In this document: in pieces, positions 43,127 through 52,446 of the stretch
Numbering within the stretch: position 1 is the stretch's first letter
How the letters are laid out: each line of letters begins with the position of its first letter
Source of the DNA: Rhodanobacteraceae bacterium
Lineage (GTDB): Bacteria > Pseudomonadota > Gammaproteobacteria > Xanthomonadales > Rhodanobacteraceae
DNA: 53,771 nt
NCBI GenBank assembly: GCA_025928585.1
Contig: JAICJG010000005.1
Span: forward strand, 1 to 53,771
Reading direction: 5' to 3'
Notes under the pieces: model-generated
Told to the model about the DNA's origin: nothing
What the model saw: the letters and a program-made list of their open reading frames with translations, nothing else
Database searches by the model: none
Position numbers and translations under genes: made by a program

Positions 43127-45330
43127 GTCGCGCGAGCGGCGACTTGCCGGTTGTCGTGAACGACGGGTCCGGGCGGTTTCGACTCCGGCCGGACAGGACA
43201 GACCGGGAATCGCCAGAGGAAACGCCTCGCGGCACCCGGGTGCCGCGGGCGACAGACGGTGCGCAGAAACGGTTCGGGCAGGACTTCCCGGGGCTGGATC
43301 GGGCCGTAACCGCATTCGTGTTGTCCCTCGCGATCTGGACCGTCTACGTCCATCTGATCACCGCCAGCCACGCGAGCCTGGTCACCCTGCTGCACGGGTT
43401 GCCGCTGGTGGTAGTCGTGACGATGGCGGCGATCTTCGCATGGCACCGCTTGCCCGCCGGCCCCGGCGGGCGCCGCGCCTTGCCGCGGAACAAGGCCGGG
43501 CCGGAACGCGTGGCGACCAAGCGCCTTCACGCCTACCGCGCCGTGTTGCCCGGCGCCGTGCTGCTGCTGGCCGCCGGATGGGTAGCGACTCTCTCGGCCG
43601 GCCTGCCTTATCCGGTGTTCTGGTGGATCGCGTTGCTGGCCTCCCTGGGGGCCTGGTTGCAGACGCTGAAGGCGGTTCCGATTGCGACCGCGCCGGAGTC
43701 CGGCAGCCGGGCAGCCGTGTGGATCGTTTGCGCGGTGGCCCTCGCCGCGGTCTGCGTCACCCTTTTCGCGAGCCGGCCGGATGGAGACGATGCCTTTTAC
43801 CGGAGCATCTCGGCGACCCTGTTGCGATTTCCTCACCAACCCGTGCTCCTGCACGACACGCTGTACCGGCTGCCGGAAATACCGATCCTGCTTCAGTTCT
43901 ACCGGCTGGGCAGCTACGACGTACTGGTCGCCGTACTGGCCCGAATCACCGGGATCCAGCACCTGATGGTCGCGTACCTGATCCTGCCGTCGGTGTTCGC
44001 GGCATTTTGCGTGCTGGCATGGGCGTACCTGTTGCGACGGATCGTGCCCGCGCGCTGGCCATGGGTCTTGCTCGTCCTGTTCTTCTGCGTGTTGGCGCTC
44101 GGCGAAGTGCACCGGGCCTACGGCAATTTCGCCTTCGTCCGGCTGTTCCAGGGCAAAGCGATCCTGGCCACCGGAATGGTCCCCGTCATCGCCGGTTCCG
44201 CGCTGCTGTACGCCCGGCATGGCGGCCTGCGGCGCTGGCTTTTGTTGTTCGCCGTGCAAATCGCGGCACTCGGTGCCAGCGCGAGTGCCTTGTTCCTGGC
44301 GCCCGCAGCCGCGGCGCTGGGTCTGGCCGGTGGCTGGTCGGCAGACGTGGCGAGCACCCGGCGATTGGCAACGGGCATGCTGGCATCGGCATACGTGTTC
44401 GGCGCGGGCTGGGCGATCGCGTCGGTCACCCACGCTGGCCAGGCGCTCGTGAGCTCCAGTCCGATGCCGGGCATTCCGCAGATACTCGACGATACGTGGG
44501 GCTGGTGGAGTACGCGGCTGCTGCTGGTGGCGTTGCTTGGCGCCTGGGCGTTCGTGCGCGATCCGGTGCGCGCGCGCTATTTCTCCGCCGGCGCCTTCTT
44601 CTTTCTGCTCGCGGTGCTCAATCCCTACACGGTCCGCGTCGTGGCAGACCACTTCGTCGGCGTGTACACCTACTGGCGCCTGACCTGGGCGTTGCCGCTG
44701 CCGTTGTTCCTGGCCGTGCTGCTGGACGGAGTGGTCGAGCGGGTTGTGCGGATGCGAGCGAAGATCCTGGCAGTGTGCGCCTGTGCGGCATTGGCGGGTT
44801 TCGCGATCGCGTTTGGCTGGCGCTTCGGAACATTGCGGAGCGCGAATGGCGTGACTCTCGGTCTGCCGGGCCTCAAGGTCGATCCCGTCGCATATCGGGT
44901 GGCCGCGAAGATCGACGAAGAGGTTCCCGAGAAAGGGTTCGTCCTCGCCCCGGAAGCGGTGTCCATCTGGTTGCCGAGCTTCGTGGCCCATCCGGAGTTG
45001 CTGGGGGTCCGGACTCTTTATCTGGGCCGCGCCTTCTCACCGCAAGACGCAGCGCGGCGAAGTTCGCTGATGCGGTATGTCGCGGGCCAATACCGGCCGG
45101 CGGATTCGGGGGCGTGGTTTGCCGATGCGTTGCGCCGGTATGGATTGACCGCGGTGGTGTTCATGCACGCGGCGCCTTGGCGCGCAGAAATGGAAAACGC
45201 GCTGGAAGACCAGCAATGGCGATCCCTCGCGCATGGAACCTACGACGTTTGGGTGAAAGCCGGCCGGGATGCCGCGACAACCCATCGAACTACGGGTGGA
45301 CCGTCGCAGGCATCGAAGGCTGCCGGGTAG
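43123..45330 (+). CDS. Large polytopic membrane protein, possibly GT-C-like (DUF6077 type)
   Basis: A 735-residue protein. A charged N-terminus of about 60 residues precedes roughly 12-13 hydrophobic helices. The loop ASRPDGDDAFYRSISATLL contains an acidic motif after the third or fourth helix, where GT-C glycosyltransferases carry theirs. The last 150 residues form a soluble domain (FVLAPEAVSIWLPSF, YGLTAVVFMHAAPW). The layout recalls DUF6077 or mannosyltransferase-like proteins, but I cannot assign activity. The gene is coupled by ATGA to the fusion gene, placing it in the same glycan process, perhaps adding a residue from a lipid-linked donor. Confidence 0.65.
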   Translation: MSRASGDLPVVVNDGSGRFRLRPDRTDRESPEETPRGTRVPRATDGAQKRFGQDFPGLDRAVTAFVLSLAIWTVYVHLITASHASLVTLLHGLPLVVVVTMAAIFAWHRLPAGPGGRRALPRNKAGPERVATKRLHAYRAVLPGAVLLLAAGWVATLSAGLPYPVFWWIALLASLGAWLQTLKAVPIATAPESGSRAAVWIVCAVALAAVCVTLFASRPDGDDAFYRSISATLLRFPHQPVLLHDTLYRLPEIPILLQFYRLGSYDVLVAVLARITGIQHLMVAYLILPSVFAAFCVLAWAYLLRRIVPARWPWVLLVLFFCVLALGEVHRAYGNFAFVRLFQGKAILATGMVPVIAGSALLYARHGGLRRWLLLFAVQIAALGASASALFLAPAAAALGLAGGWSADVASTRRLATGMLASAYVFGAGWAIASVTHAGQALVSSSPMPGIPQILDDTWGWWSTRLLLVALLGAWAFVRDPVRARYFSAGAFFFLLAVLNPYTVRVVADHFVGVYTYWRLTWALPLPLFLAVLLDGVVERVVRMRAKILAVCACAALAGFAIAFGWRFGTLRSANGVTLGLPGLKVDPVAYRVAAKIDEEVPEKGFVLAPEAVSIWLPSFVAHPELLGVRTLYLGRAFSPQDAARRSSLMRYVAGQYRPADSGAWFADALRRYGLTAVVFMHAAPWRAEMENALEDQQWRSLAHGTYDVWVKAGRDAATTHRTTGGPSQASKAAG

Positions 45331-45376
45331 CCCGCCCGGATCCCATCGAGGCCGACGGAATTGCGCAGCACCGTCT

Positions 45377-46285
45377 TCACTTCCATCCCGCCGCCCGTGC
45401 CGCGCAACCGGCCGCCGTCTTCCAAAGGACCCCCGTGAAAAACCCGGCGCGCGCGGCACGGACGAGCACCGCCAGCGCGGCCCGGTGGCATCCTTCCCGC
45501 GACAGGGCCCTGGCCTGCCCGGCCAGTTGCGCGGCACCCTGGCGTCGGCAGAGCGCACGTATCCTGCGGCTGCTCGCCGCGGCGGCGGCCTTGCGGAATA
45601 CCCGTTCCCCATCGGCATACAGCGCTGCCGGGTGCAGATGCGCGGTGGTGCGCCCCGCATGTTCGCGGACCTGCGCCAGATTTTCCGGCAGCGCGCACGC
45701 CGCACTGCGTGCAGCGAGCCGCAGCGTGAAATCGAAATCGGATCGGACCGGGATGCTCTCGTCGAAACCCCCCATCTCCTCGATCAAGGACCGCTGGGCC
45801 ACGATGGTCACGATCGATGCCGCAATCTCGAACTTCAGCAAGGGCTCCAGGATGTGTCCGGAGATCGGTCGGCATCGGGCGCGCGAGCCAGCCGGCAGCG
45901 GTCGATCGTCGGCATCGACCAGCGAGTAGCCCGTGTAGCTCCACCGGCAAGCTGGATGCGCGGCAAGCCGCAGCAGTTGCAACGACAACTTTTCCCGCAG
46001 CCACAGGTCATCCGAATCGAGGAACGCGACCCATTCGCCGTGGGCGTGTCGAAGCCCCGCGCTGCGGGCCGAGGTGAGATCGCCGCGGTGTCCGACCCGG
46101 ATCGGCCGCACGCGCGGGTCCCCGATCGACTCGAGATAGGCGCGCGTGCCGTCGGTCGAGCCGTCATCCGCGACGATGAGCTCGAAGTCACGACAAGTCT
46201 GCGCGAGCACCGAATCGACCGCCCTGCGCAGCAACGGCAGCCGGTTCCAGGTCGGCAGGATGACGGACACTTTCGGTGCGCCCAC
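45377..46285 (-). CDS. Glycosyltransferase family 2
   Basis: A 302-residue GT-A glycosyltransferase with PKVSVILPTWNRLPLLRRAVDSVLAQ, ELIVADDGSTDGTRAYL, the DxD-type motif in WVAFLDSDDLWL and FDESIPVRSDFDFTLRL. The chosen start is a GTG at 46285 with a strong GAGGAGAG ribosome site eight bases upstream. The 340-residue track ORF starts inside the upstream nucleotidyltransferase gene. Even the shorter start overlaps that gene by 98 bases in another frame. It converges with the membrane protein gene. The acceptor is unknown. Confidence 0.85.
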   Translation of the reverse strand: MGAPKVSVILPTWNRLPLLRRAVDSVLAQTCRDFELIVADDGSTDGTRAYLESIGDPRVRPIRVGHRGDLTSARSAGLRHAHGEWVAFLDSDDLWLREKLSLQLLRLAAHPACRWSYTGYSLVDADDRPLPAGSRARCRPISGHILEPLLKFEIAASIVTIVAQRSLIEEMGGFDESIPVRSDFDFTLRLAARSAACALPENLAQVREHAGRTTAHLHPAALYADGERVFRKAAAAASSRRIRALCRRQGAAQLAGQARALSREGCHRAALAVLVRAARAGFFTGVLWKTAAGCAARAAGWK

Positions 46286-47564
46286 GGACGGAGCTCTCCT
46301 CGATTCGCTCGGCGACTGTCCTGGCAGGTTCCCTCCCGCCCGGCGCAGCCTCTTCGCCGACTTCGGATGTCGCGTATGCCAGCGCCAAGCGCACCACATG
46401 CATGATGTCCATCCGCGGTACCCGGCGGGTCAGCCAGGTGATGATCCGCCTCGATTGCCGGGCGGTCACCCAGTCCCCATCGCGAAGCCACAATTGCGTG
46501 CGCGCCATGTCCGCGCGCTCGCGTTGTTTTTCCGCGGTGGGACGGACGCGGCCGGCGGCGAAGCGCGCCGCATCGACGAGGCTGCGCGACCATTCGATGC
46601 CCGGAAACGCTTGCAGCCAGAGGGCGGAACACGAGACCTCGGTGAGGGTCCGGCGGCGAAAAGCGGACCGCAACAGCCGCGGGCAGTCGCGGGCGAGCGT
46701 GGCCAGGACCGCTTCGGGAACCGCGCCCGGGTAATAGCGTTCGGCCATCTGCAGCGGCGGCACGGCCCACCAGCACGCGCCACCCCGCCACAGAAAGATC
46801 CATTCCTCGGGCTGCATGCTGCGCGCCAGCAATGCGATGTCGTGCAGGTGGATCAGGCGCAGGCTGTGTCCGCACAGGTTGCCTGCGGCATGCAGCAGCA
46901 GGTGGGCCAGGAGGGCGCCGCGCGACGGGTAGGCATTGATGCCAGGCTCGGGTTCGCGCCGCAGGAGCCTTCCGGTAATGTCGATGGCGGATACCGGCAG
47001 CCGCTCGCGGATGCGCGTGTGCAGTTCGATGTTCACCGGGGTGTCGCGATGTTCGCCCAGCACGGCAGGCGCCACGCCGGCGGCCGGCTTGAAGACCCGG
47101 TGCCGCCAATGGTCGAACGACGGCACGTAACCGATCTCGTGCATCAGGCCGGCCGCTGCATCGGCATCGTCCTCACCGATCAGGAGGTCGATGTCGGCCA
47201 TCGGCCGGTCGCCTGGATCGTAGACGCCGAGCGCGTGCAGCGCTGCGCCTTTCAGCGGGGTCATCGCCAGCCCGCCGGCACGCGCCCGGGCGTCGATGTG
47301 CGCCAGCAGCGCCGTGATCGTGGCATGGCGGACGGCAACGTGTTCGCGCTGGTCCTCGAGGAAGCGCCGCCACTGCGCGTGCGCCCAGGACGAATGCTTG
47401 CACAGCAACGGCGACACGCCATGCGCCACGGCCGCTGCCATGGCAAGCCGCCATTCGAGATCGCTCCACGCGGGTGTGGCGCCGCCCGGACGGGCCAGTT
47501 CGGCGGCGAGCCTTTCGGTGGTGCGGCGCAGGCCCGCGCTAACGGTTTTCAGCGGTGGCAACAC
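46188..47564 (-). CDS. Nucleotidyltransferase family protein (PF14907 type)
   Basis: A 458-residue protein of the uncharacterised nucleotidyltransferase family PF14907. TPLKGAALHALGVYDPGDRPMADIDLLIGEDD is the family core, with the acidic pair of the nucleotidyltransferase active site, and VNIELHTRIRERLP continues it. The rest is helical, with PSRGALLAHLLLHAAGNLCGHSLRLIHLHDIALL. Members occur in peptide-modification clusters with HPr-kinase-like proteins and in glycan clusters. The start appears to be a GTG at 47564, overlapping the radical SAM gene by 26 bases. The 3' 98 bases overlap the GT2 gene, so the last 30 or so residues are weakly constrained. Confidence 0.75.
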   Translation of the reverse strand: MLPPLKTVSAGLRRTTERLAAELARPGGATPAWSDLEWRLAMAAAVAHGVSPLLCKHSSWAHAQWRRFLEDQREHVAVRHATITALLAHIDARARAGGLAMTPLKGAALHALGVYDPGDRPMADIDLLIGEDDADAAAGLMHEIGYVPSFDHWRHRVFKPAAGVAPAVLGEHRDTPVNIELHTRIRERLPVSAIDITGRLLRREPEPGINAYPSRGALLAHLLLHAAGNLCGHSLRLIHLHDIALLARSMQPEEWIFLWRGGACWWAVPPLQMAERYYPGAVPEAVLATLARDCPRLLRSAFRRRTLTEVSCSALWLQAFPGIEWSRSLVDAARFAAGRVRPTAEKQRERADMARTQLWLRDGDWVTARQSRRIITWLTRRVPRMDIMHVVRLALAYATSEVGEEAAPGGREPARTVAERIEESSVRGRTESVRHPADLEPAAVAAQGGRFGARADLS

Positions 47565-49050
47565 GGCGGCGCGGAATCACATGGTCGGAAGACGGGAGCG
47601 GCCCCGGCGTGGCGTCCTGATTGCGGTGGAGGCGCTCGCTCGCGATGAGCGCCTGCCAGCGCGCAGCGAGCCCGGCAAGCGACCGCTGGGCGGCTTCCGG
47701 AGACCCGCTGCCGCGCGCCTGCTGCAAGCTGACCTGGGCGTGCAGGAGGTCGCGCACCCGGCGGTAGAAGGCGGAGTCGTAGGTGCCGCGGAACATCATC
47801 GCCAGGTCGCCGCTGTCGCGCCAATGGGTCTTGTCACCGAGCTGGCTCTTCACCTGTTCATGGAAGCGGGTACCCGGCAGCGGGTACGACACGCTGACGC
47901 CGATGTCGTCGGGCGCCGCCAGTGCGATCAATTCACGGGTCGCGAGCAGATCCTCCAGTTGTTCGCCGAGGTAGCCGAGCTGGATGAAGAAGCCGACGCG
48001 GATGCCGTGCGCGCCGAGGCGTTTGCGCGCCTCGATCAGCCTGGTGACCCGCGTGCCCTTGGCCATCCAGTCGAGTACGCGTTGGCTGCCGCTCTCGGCG
48101 CCGAGCCACGCCTCCGCGCAGCCGGCGCGCTGGAGTGCAGCGACCATCGCTTCGGTCGCAAGATCGGCGCGGGTCTGGATCGTGAACGGTACCCTGCCAT
48201 CGTTGTCGATCAGACCATCCGCGAATTGGTCCACCCACTCGCTGCGGAAGCCGAAGATGTCGTCGGCAAACCAGATGTGGTCGGGGTGGAACGAGTGCTT
48301 CAGGTGACTCATTTCCGCGGCGACTTCGCGTGCTTCGCGGCGCCGGTAGTGGTTGCCCCAGATCGGCTTGGCGCACCAGTTGCAGCCGAAGGGACAGCCC
48401 CGCGAAGCGGCCATGTTGAGGCTGAAGTGGCCGTGCCGCTCCAGCCAGAACGTTCGGTAGCGGTCGATGTCGATCAGGTCCCAGGCTGGCGGGCCGGTCA
48501 GTTGCGCATCGGGAGGTTGGACGCCGAGGCGGGCCGTTCGCGGCTGCCCGTCGGCGAGGATGGATACGCCGGACAGCCCGGCCGTCCAGCCATGGGTTTC
48601 GATGTCCGGTTGCCGCTCCAGCCGCTTGAGCAGCGGAACGAGCGCCGCGATGCCTTCGCCCGCCAGCACCACGTCGGCCCCGGCGGTGAGAAAGGCCTCC
48701 GGATGGTCGGATGCATCCGAACCGGCGACGATCACCTTCGCGCCGTGCGCGCGCGCCACCGCGATCATCCGGCAGGCGGCCTCGCGCATCCGGCTGAGGC
48801 ACATCTTGGTCAAGAAGTTGAAGTTGTCTTCATAGAGCACCACGACATCGGGACCGACCGATGGCATCGACTGTTCGTACGCCTCGACGCCGTCGGCGAG
48901 CATCGCGTCGAACAGCGCGACGTCGTGCCCCAACCGCCGCAGCAGTGCGGCGACCTGGATGGTCGCGAGCGGCGGGTAGGGCTTGCCGCGCGCCCACTGC
49001 TTGGGGTCGTATTGCAGGAAATAGGAATGGGCAACCTGGATCTTCAGCAT
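47539..49050 (-). CDS. B12-binding-domain radical SAM protein
   Basis: A 503-residue radical SAM enzyme. The N-terminal cobalamin-binding-like part (PPLATIQVAALLRRLGHDVALFDAML, VDVVVLYEDNFNFLT-like strands, VIVAGSDASDHPEAFLTAGAD) lacks an obvious DxHxG. The cluster motif is CPFGCNWC in ASRGCPFGCNWCAKPIWG, and the barrel has HIWFADDIFGFR, AEAWLGAESGSQRVLDWM and VSYPLPGTRFHEQV. It belongs to the large group near hopanoid, anaerobic-cyclase and lipid-tailoring enzymes; the substrate is unknown. The ATG at 49050 (MLKIQVAHSYF) fits the family. Transcription runs away from the kinase gene across about 200 bases. Confidence 0.85.
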   Translation of the reverse strand: MLKIQVAHSYFLQYDPKQWARGKPYPPLATIQVAALLRRLGHDVALFDAMLADGVEAYEQSMPSVGPDVVVLYEDNFNFLTKMCLSRMREAACRMIAVARAHGAKVIVAGSDASDHPEAFLTAGADVVLAGEGIAALVPLLKRLERQPDIETHGWTAGLSGVSILADGQPRTARLGVQPPDAQLTGPPAWDLIDIDRYRTFWLERHGHFSLNMAASRGCPFGCNWCAKPIWGNHYRRREAREVAAEMSHLKHSFHPDHIWFADDIFGFRSEWVDQFADGLIDNDGRVPFTIQTRADLATEAMVAALQRAGCAEAWLGAESGSQRVLDWMAKGTRVTRLIEARKRLGAHGIRVGFFIQLGYLGEQLEDLLATRELIALAAPDDIGVSVSYPLPGTRFHEQVKSQLGDKTHWRDSGDLAMMFRGTYDSAFYRRVRDLLHAQVSLQQARGSGSPEAAQRSLAGLAARWQALIASERLHRNQDATPGPLPSSDHVIPRRRVATAENR

Positions 49051-49248
49051 CGGCGAGGAACCCTTGTCGTGGCGCCAGCGGCGATCCGGGCAGTGCCTTT
49101 CGGGAACGGCGCGTGCAAGTGAGTGCTGCGCGCCGAGCCGCAGGTTGCCGGGCGAAGTTCCAGCGCGCGGACGCGGTGCCGCTCCCGGAAGCGCAACTTT
49201 TTTCAGCCGGTTCCGCACCTACGGTGCCATCCGGAGAATGCCGATCCC

Positions 49249-50301
49249 GTGCGATCCAACGTCGAGACCTCGATCGATCGCCGCGGCGCGATCCGCGGTG
49301 ACGGCTGTCACCGGGAGGTGCTCCCGCCGGCCGAACCCGCCGGGCACTCCCTAATCACCCGCAAGCGGGTCCTGGGCGGTGTGTTCCATTTCCAGAGCAG
49401 CAGCCGCGACCTGATCGATCTGGTCGAGGCCGCCTATGGAGGGCTGCCGTCGCAGACGTTTCCGGGCGTCGCTGCCGAATTCCGGATCGACCTCCAGCTC
49501 CTGCCGCGGGGCGCGAAGCCATGGTCGATCGAACCGCCCGCGCCTCGCATCCGGCACGAGACGCACAGGATCCGCGCCGCCATCGACGCGTCGAATCACG
49601 TGCTGATCGACCCTGCAGAGCGTCGTGCACGGGTCGTTGCCACGGAGGACATGCTCCGGCACGCCTATCACTTGCGTTGCGAGTTGATCGAGTTTGCGGT
49701 CTTCATCCTCGCGACGCGCGGCCTCGGCCTGTCGCCGCTGCACGCGGCGTGCGTGGTACACAACGGCCGGGGCTTGCTGTTGCTCGGCGGCAGCGGTGCG
49801 GGCAAATCGACCCTTGCGCTGCATGCGTTGCTGCGGGGGTTGGACCTGCTCGCCGAAGACGCGGTTTTCGTGCACCCGGCGAAATTGCTGGCGGTCGGTG
49901 TTCCCAACTACCTGCATCTCAGGAACGATGTGCTCGAGTCGATCCCGGATGCCGCCATCCGCGGCTGGACCGCGCATGCGCCGGTCATCCGCCGCCGCAG
50001 CGGCGTGCAGAAGCTGGAGGTCGATCTTCGGGGTGGCTACGGCCGTCCCGCCCCGGGTCCGGTGGCATTGGTCGGCGCGGCCTTCCTTTCCGCCCGCGCC
50101 GCCGACCATCACGATGCGTTGCTGACCCGGCTCCCAACCGACGAGGCCGGCGGCATGCTCGAGGCCGACCAGCCGAACGCATCGCGTCAACCGGGGTGGC
50201 GTTCGTTCAAGCGTGGAATCATGGACAAGGGTGTGTACCAGTTGCGGCGTGGCCGCCACCCGGGCGATTCCGTCGATGCGCTCCGCCGACTGCTTGCCTG
50301 A
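49249..50301 (+). CDS. HPr-kinase-like protein
   Basis: A protein of about 350 residues related to HPr serine kinase. A domain of about 140 residues (LGGVFHFQSSSRDLIDLVEAAYGG, FRIDLQLLPRGAKPW) precedes the kinase core. The core has the Walker A loop LLLLGGSGAGKSTLALHALL and the following acidic LLAEDAVFVHPAKLLAVGVP, as in HprK. No PTS protein gene is nearby, so it probably phosphorylates something else; homologues phosphorylate lasso peptides (PadeK) or accompany glycan genes. The start is uncertain: a GTG at 49249 is the last plausible one before the conserved region, while the frame is open from 49123. The stop overlaps the ABC exporter gene by 26 bases. Confidence 0.75.
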   Translation: MRSNVETSIDRRGAIRGDGCHREVLPPAEPAGHSLITRKRVLGGVFHFQSSSRDLIDLVEAAYGGLPSQTFPGVAAEFRIDLQLLPRGAKPWSIEPPAPRIRHETHRIRAAIDASNHVLIDPAERRARVVATEDMLRHAYHLRCELIEFAVFILATRGLGLSPLHAACVVHNGRGLLLLGGSGAGKSTLALHALLRGLDLLAEDAVFVHPAKLLAVGVPNYLHLRNDVLESIPDAAIRGWTAHAPVIRRRSGVQKLEVDLRGGYGRPAPGPVALVGAAFLSARAADHHDALLTRLPTDEAGGMLEADQPNASRQPGWRSFKRGIMDKGVYQLRRGRHPGDSVDALRRLLA

Positions 50302-52048
50302 GGGGGCCCGCGCGTCCGCGGCGAGGCGGGAAGCGTTTCCGCGTCCGCGGCGTGGGCGGTTCGAGCTGCCGCGCGACCTCGCGCCCATCGTTGGAGGCGC
50401 AGGAGCCCTGCGTGCCGTCGTGCACGTATGGGCGTCGCTGGTTGCGGCACTGCTGGGAAGCGTTGCCGCGATCATGCTGGTCCCCCTGACCCAGCCCGGC
50501 CACCCGCCGGTGCTCGGCGGCCACCTACTGGCGCTGCCGGCGGGCACCGTGACCTTGACATCGATCTTCGCGGCGTTGATCGGAGGCCACGTGCTGCTGC
50601 GCTGGTTCGTCGCGGGGCTGGGCGCACGCATCGTCGGCGATTGCGCGATGCAGTTGCGGGGCAGGGTGCACGCGCGGCTGCTCGATGCCGACCTCGCCAC
50701 GCTGGACGGATCCCCTTCGGCGGCAATCGCCAACGTCCTGACCGCGAACGTCGAACTCGTCACCCAGGGAATCGGCGCCACCCTGCAGTTGCTGGTGGCC
50801 GGCGTGACGACCGCCGTCAACCTCGCATTCGCGTTCTGGGTGTCGCCGGTCCTCACGCTGGTCCTGCCGGCGCTGGCGGCGCTCGGAATGATCGCATTGC
50901 GGTGGCAGGGTCGCGAACAGTCGCGGATCGGCCGGCAATACGTGGACGATACCACCCGGCTGTTCGGGTTCAGCGAGGATTTCCCGCGCCGGTTGCGCCA
51001 CGTCCGTTCGTTCGAACGCGAGGATGCCGAGAGAGCGGGCTACGGAGCCATCTCCGCCCGGCTCGCCCATGCCTACCGGCGCCAGATCCAGCTCGTGGCT
51101 TCAGGAAAACTCATCGTGGAACTGCTCGCGGCCGTCGGCATGGTCCTCGTCTTCCTGATCGCCGGCCGCTGGCGCGGCGTCGACCCGGCATCGCTGATCG
51201 CGGTGGGACTGCTGCTCGGCCGCCTGCTGCCGTACATGGCTTCGACGCCGCACCACTTCCAGCAGGTGCGACTGGCGCTCCCGGCGTTCGATCTCTGGCG
51301 GCATTACGCGACACGGGGTCGCGTTCCCCGGAAACCACGGCCGGCGACGGAGGGACGCGCTCCCGCATCGGGCGTACACATCGAACGCGTGCAATTGAGG
51401 CGGCCTTCCCTGCACCTCGACATCCGGGATCTGGCGCTGGTCCCCGGTCAAATGACCGTGATTGCCGGCGATTCGGGGATCGGCAAGAGCAGTCTCGCGG
51501 ACGTCCTGTCCGGGATGGTCACGCCGGTTTCCTTCGCCGCGCGTGGCGGCGGCCGTTCCCTCGACTTCGACGGCTATCGTCAACTCGTGCGCAAGGGGGC
51601 GTATGTCAGCCAAGGTGTTCATCCCTGGCAGTCCACGGTGCGTGAATGCCTGTTGTGGGCGGCTCCTGAGGCAACCGCTGAAAATCTGCACGAGGCGTTG
51701 ACGGACGTCGGCTTCGCCGAGCGGCTGAGGGATGCCCACGGCGACCTCGATATGGAATTGCGAGGCGCGTCGTCGCGGCTGTCCGGTGGTGAACTCCAGC
51801 GGTTGTTGCTGGCGCAGGTCATCTTGCGGCAGCCGTTCCTTGCTGTGCTGGACGAAGCGACCGGGTCGCTCGATGCGGCATCCGAGATGAATGTGTTGGC
51901 TGCATTGAAGCGGCGCCTGCCACGAACGATCCTGATCGTCGTGTCGCACCGGCCGGGCCCGCTCGGCCTCGCCGACCAATGCCTGCATATCGGCGGTGAC
52001 ACCGTCGAGCGCCCCCGGTCAAACGCTCAAGCAAGACTTGACGGTTGA
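50276..52048 (+). CDS. ABC transporter with fused membrane and ATPase domains
   Basis: A 590-residue half-transporter. Residues 40-330 hold about six transmembrane helices (RAVVHVWASLVAALLGSVAAIMLVPL, LTLVLPALAALGMIALRW, IVELLAAVGMVLVFLIAG). The ATPase domain has Walker A in VIAGDSGIGKSSLADVL, signature RLSGGELQRLLLAQV and Walker B in FLAVLDEATGSLD. It resembles type I exporters of the cyclic-peptide/McjD or cysteine-export class. The ATG at 50276 overlaps the kinase gene; the track start at 50213 would overlap further. Coupling with the kinase suggests export of that enzyme's product. Confidence 0.87.
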   Translation: MRSADCLPEGARASAARREAFPRPRRGRFELPRDLAPIVGGAGALRAVVHVWASLVAALLGSVAAIMLVPLTQPGHPPVLGGHLLALPAGTVTLTSIFAALIGGHVLLRWFVAGLGARIVGDCAMQLRGRVHARLLDADLATLDGSPSAAIANVLTANVELVTQGIGATLQLLVAGVTTAVNLAFAFWVSPVLTLVLPALAALGMIALRWQGREQSRIGRQYVDDTTRLFGFSEDFPRRLRHVRSFEREDAERAGYGAISARLAHAYRRQIQLVASGKLIVELLAAVGMVLVFLIAGRWRGVDPASLIAVGLLLGRLLPYMASTPHHFQQVRLALPAFDLWRHYATRGRVPRKPRPATEGRAPASGVHIERVQLRRPSLHLDIRDLALVPGQMTVIAGDSGIGKSSLADVLSGMVTPVSFAARGGGRSLDFDGYRQLVRKGAYVSQGVHPWQSTVRECLLWAAPEATAENLHEALTDVGFAERLRDAHGDLDMELRGASSRLSGGELQRLLLAQVILRQPFLAVLDEATGSLDAASEMNVLAALKRRLPRTILIVVSHRPGPLGLADQCLHIGGDTVERPRSNAQARLDG

Positions 52049-52446
52049 TCCGGGACGTTCGGGCGACGCACACACAACCAATGTATGAACCGTCCCGGGC
52101 TTCGCCGTGTCACGAATACGTGGAAGGCCCGGACGTCCACGACCGGGTTTTCCGGGACGGGCAGATCCGCGAATTCCTGGGGTTGAGCGACGAAGGGGTG
52201 GACGGGAGACCCTCGAGAAGGGAATTCGGCGGAAACGAACGCGCCAGCGCCAGATGAGCGGCCGGTTGCGGCCATTCCCACGCTTGGTGCCCGCGGTGCT
52301 GCCTTGGCTTCTTCATGAATACGTATGCAGATATACCGCCAGGTGATGAATCTGCACGGTTGGCGGTGGCATTGGTCGAGTGCGGGAGCCACACTTGGCG
52401 CGACACGAGGAGTCCTCCCCGCGCCCGCATAGCGAGTGATGTGCGC
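52049..52446. other. Intergenic region before edd, 398 bases, one weak small ORF
   Basis: No recognised gene. A 58-residue plus-strand ORF from an ATG at 52081 (MYEPSRASPCHEYVEG) to 52257 has a protein-like first half but no ribosome site and an Arg-rich end; it is not claimed as a gene. TGCAGAT (52326-52332) and ATCTGCA (52350-52356) form a 7-base inverted repeat 17 bases apart, about 90 bases upstream of edd, and could be an operator. No convincing promoter was found. Confidence 0.4.

Noticed and set aside
42841-44991. 716-residue minus-strand ORF rich in Gln, His and Arg
   Set aside because: Shadow of the membrane-protein gene at 43123 and the 3' end of the fusion gene; low complexity, no domain.
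49180-49203. Short hairpin followed by six T upstream of the HPr-kinase-like gene
   Set aside because: The stem is only four base pairs and there is no plus-strand gene before it to terminate; a small RNA is possible but unsupported.
52081-52257. 58-residue ORF as a lasso-peptide precursor
   Set aside because: No Thr at the leader -2 position, no YxxP-type leader motif, no ribosome site, and no cyclase gene in the window.
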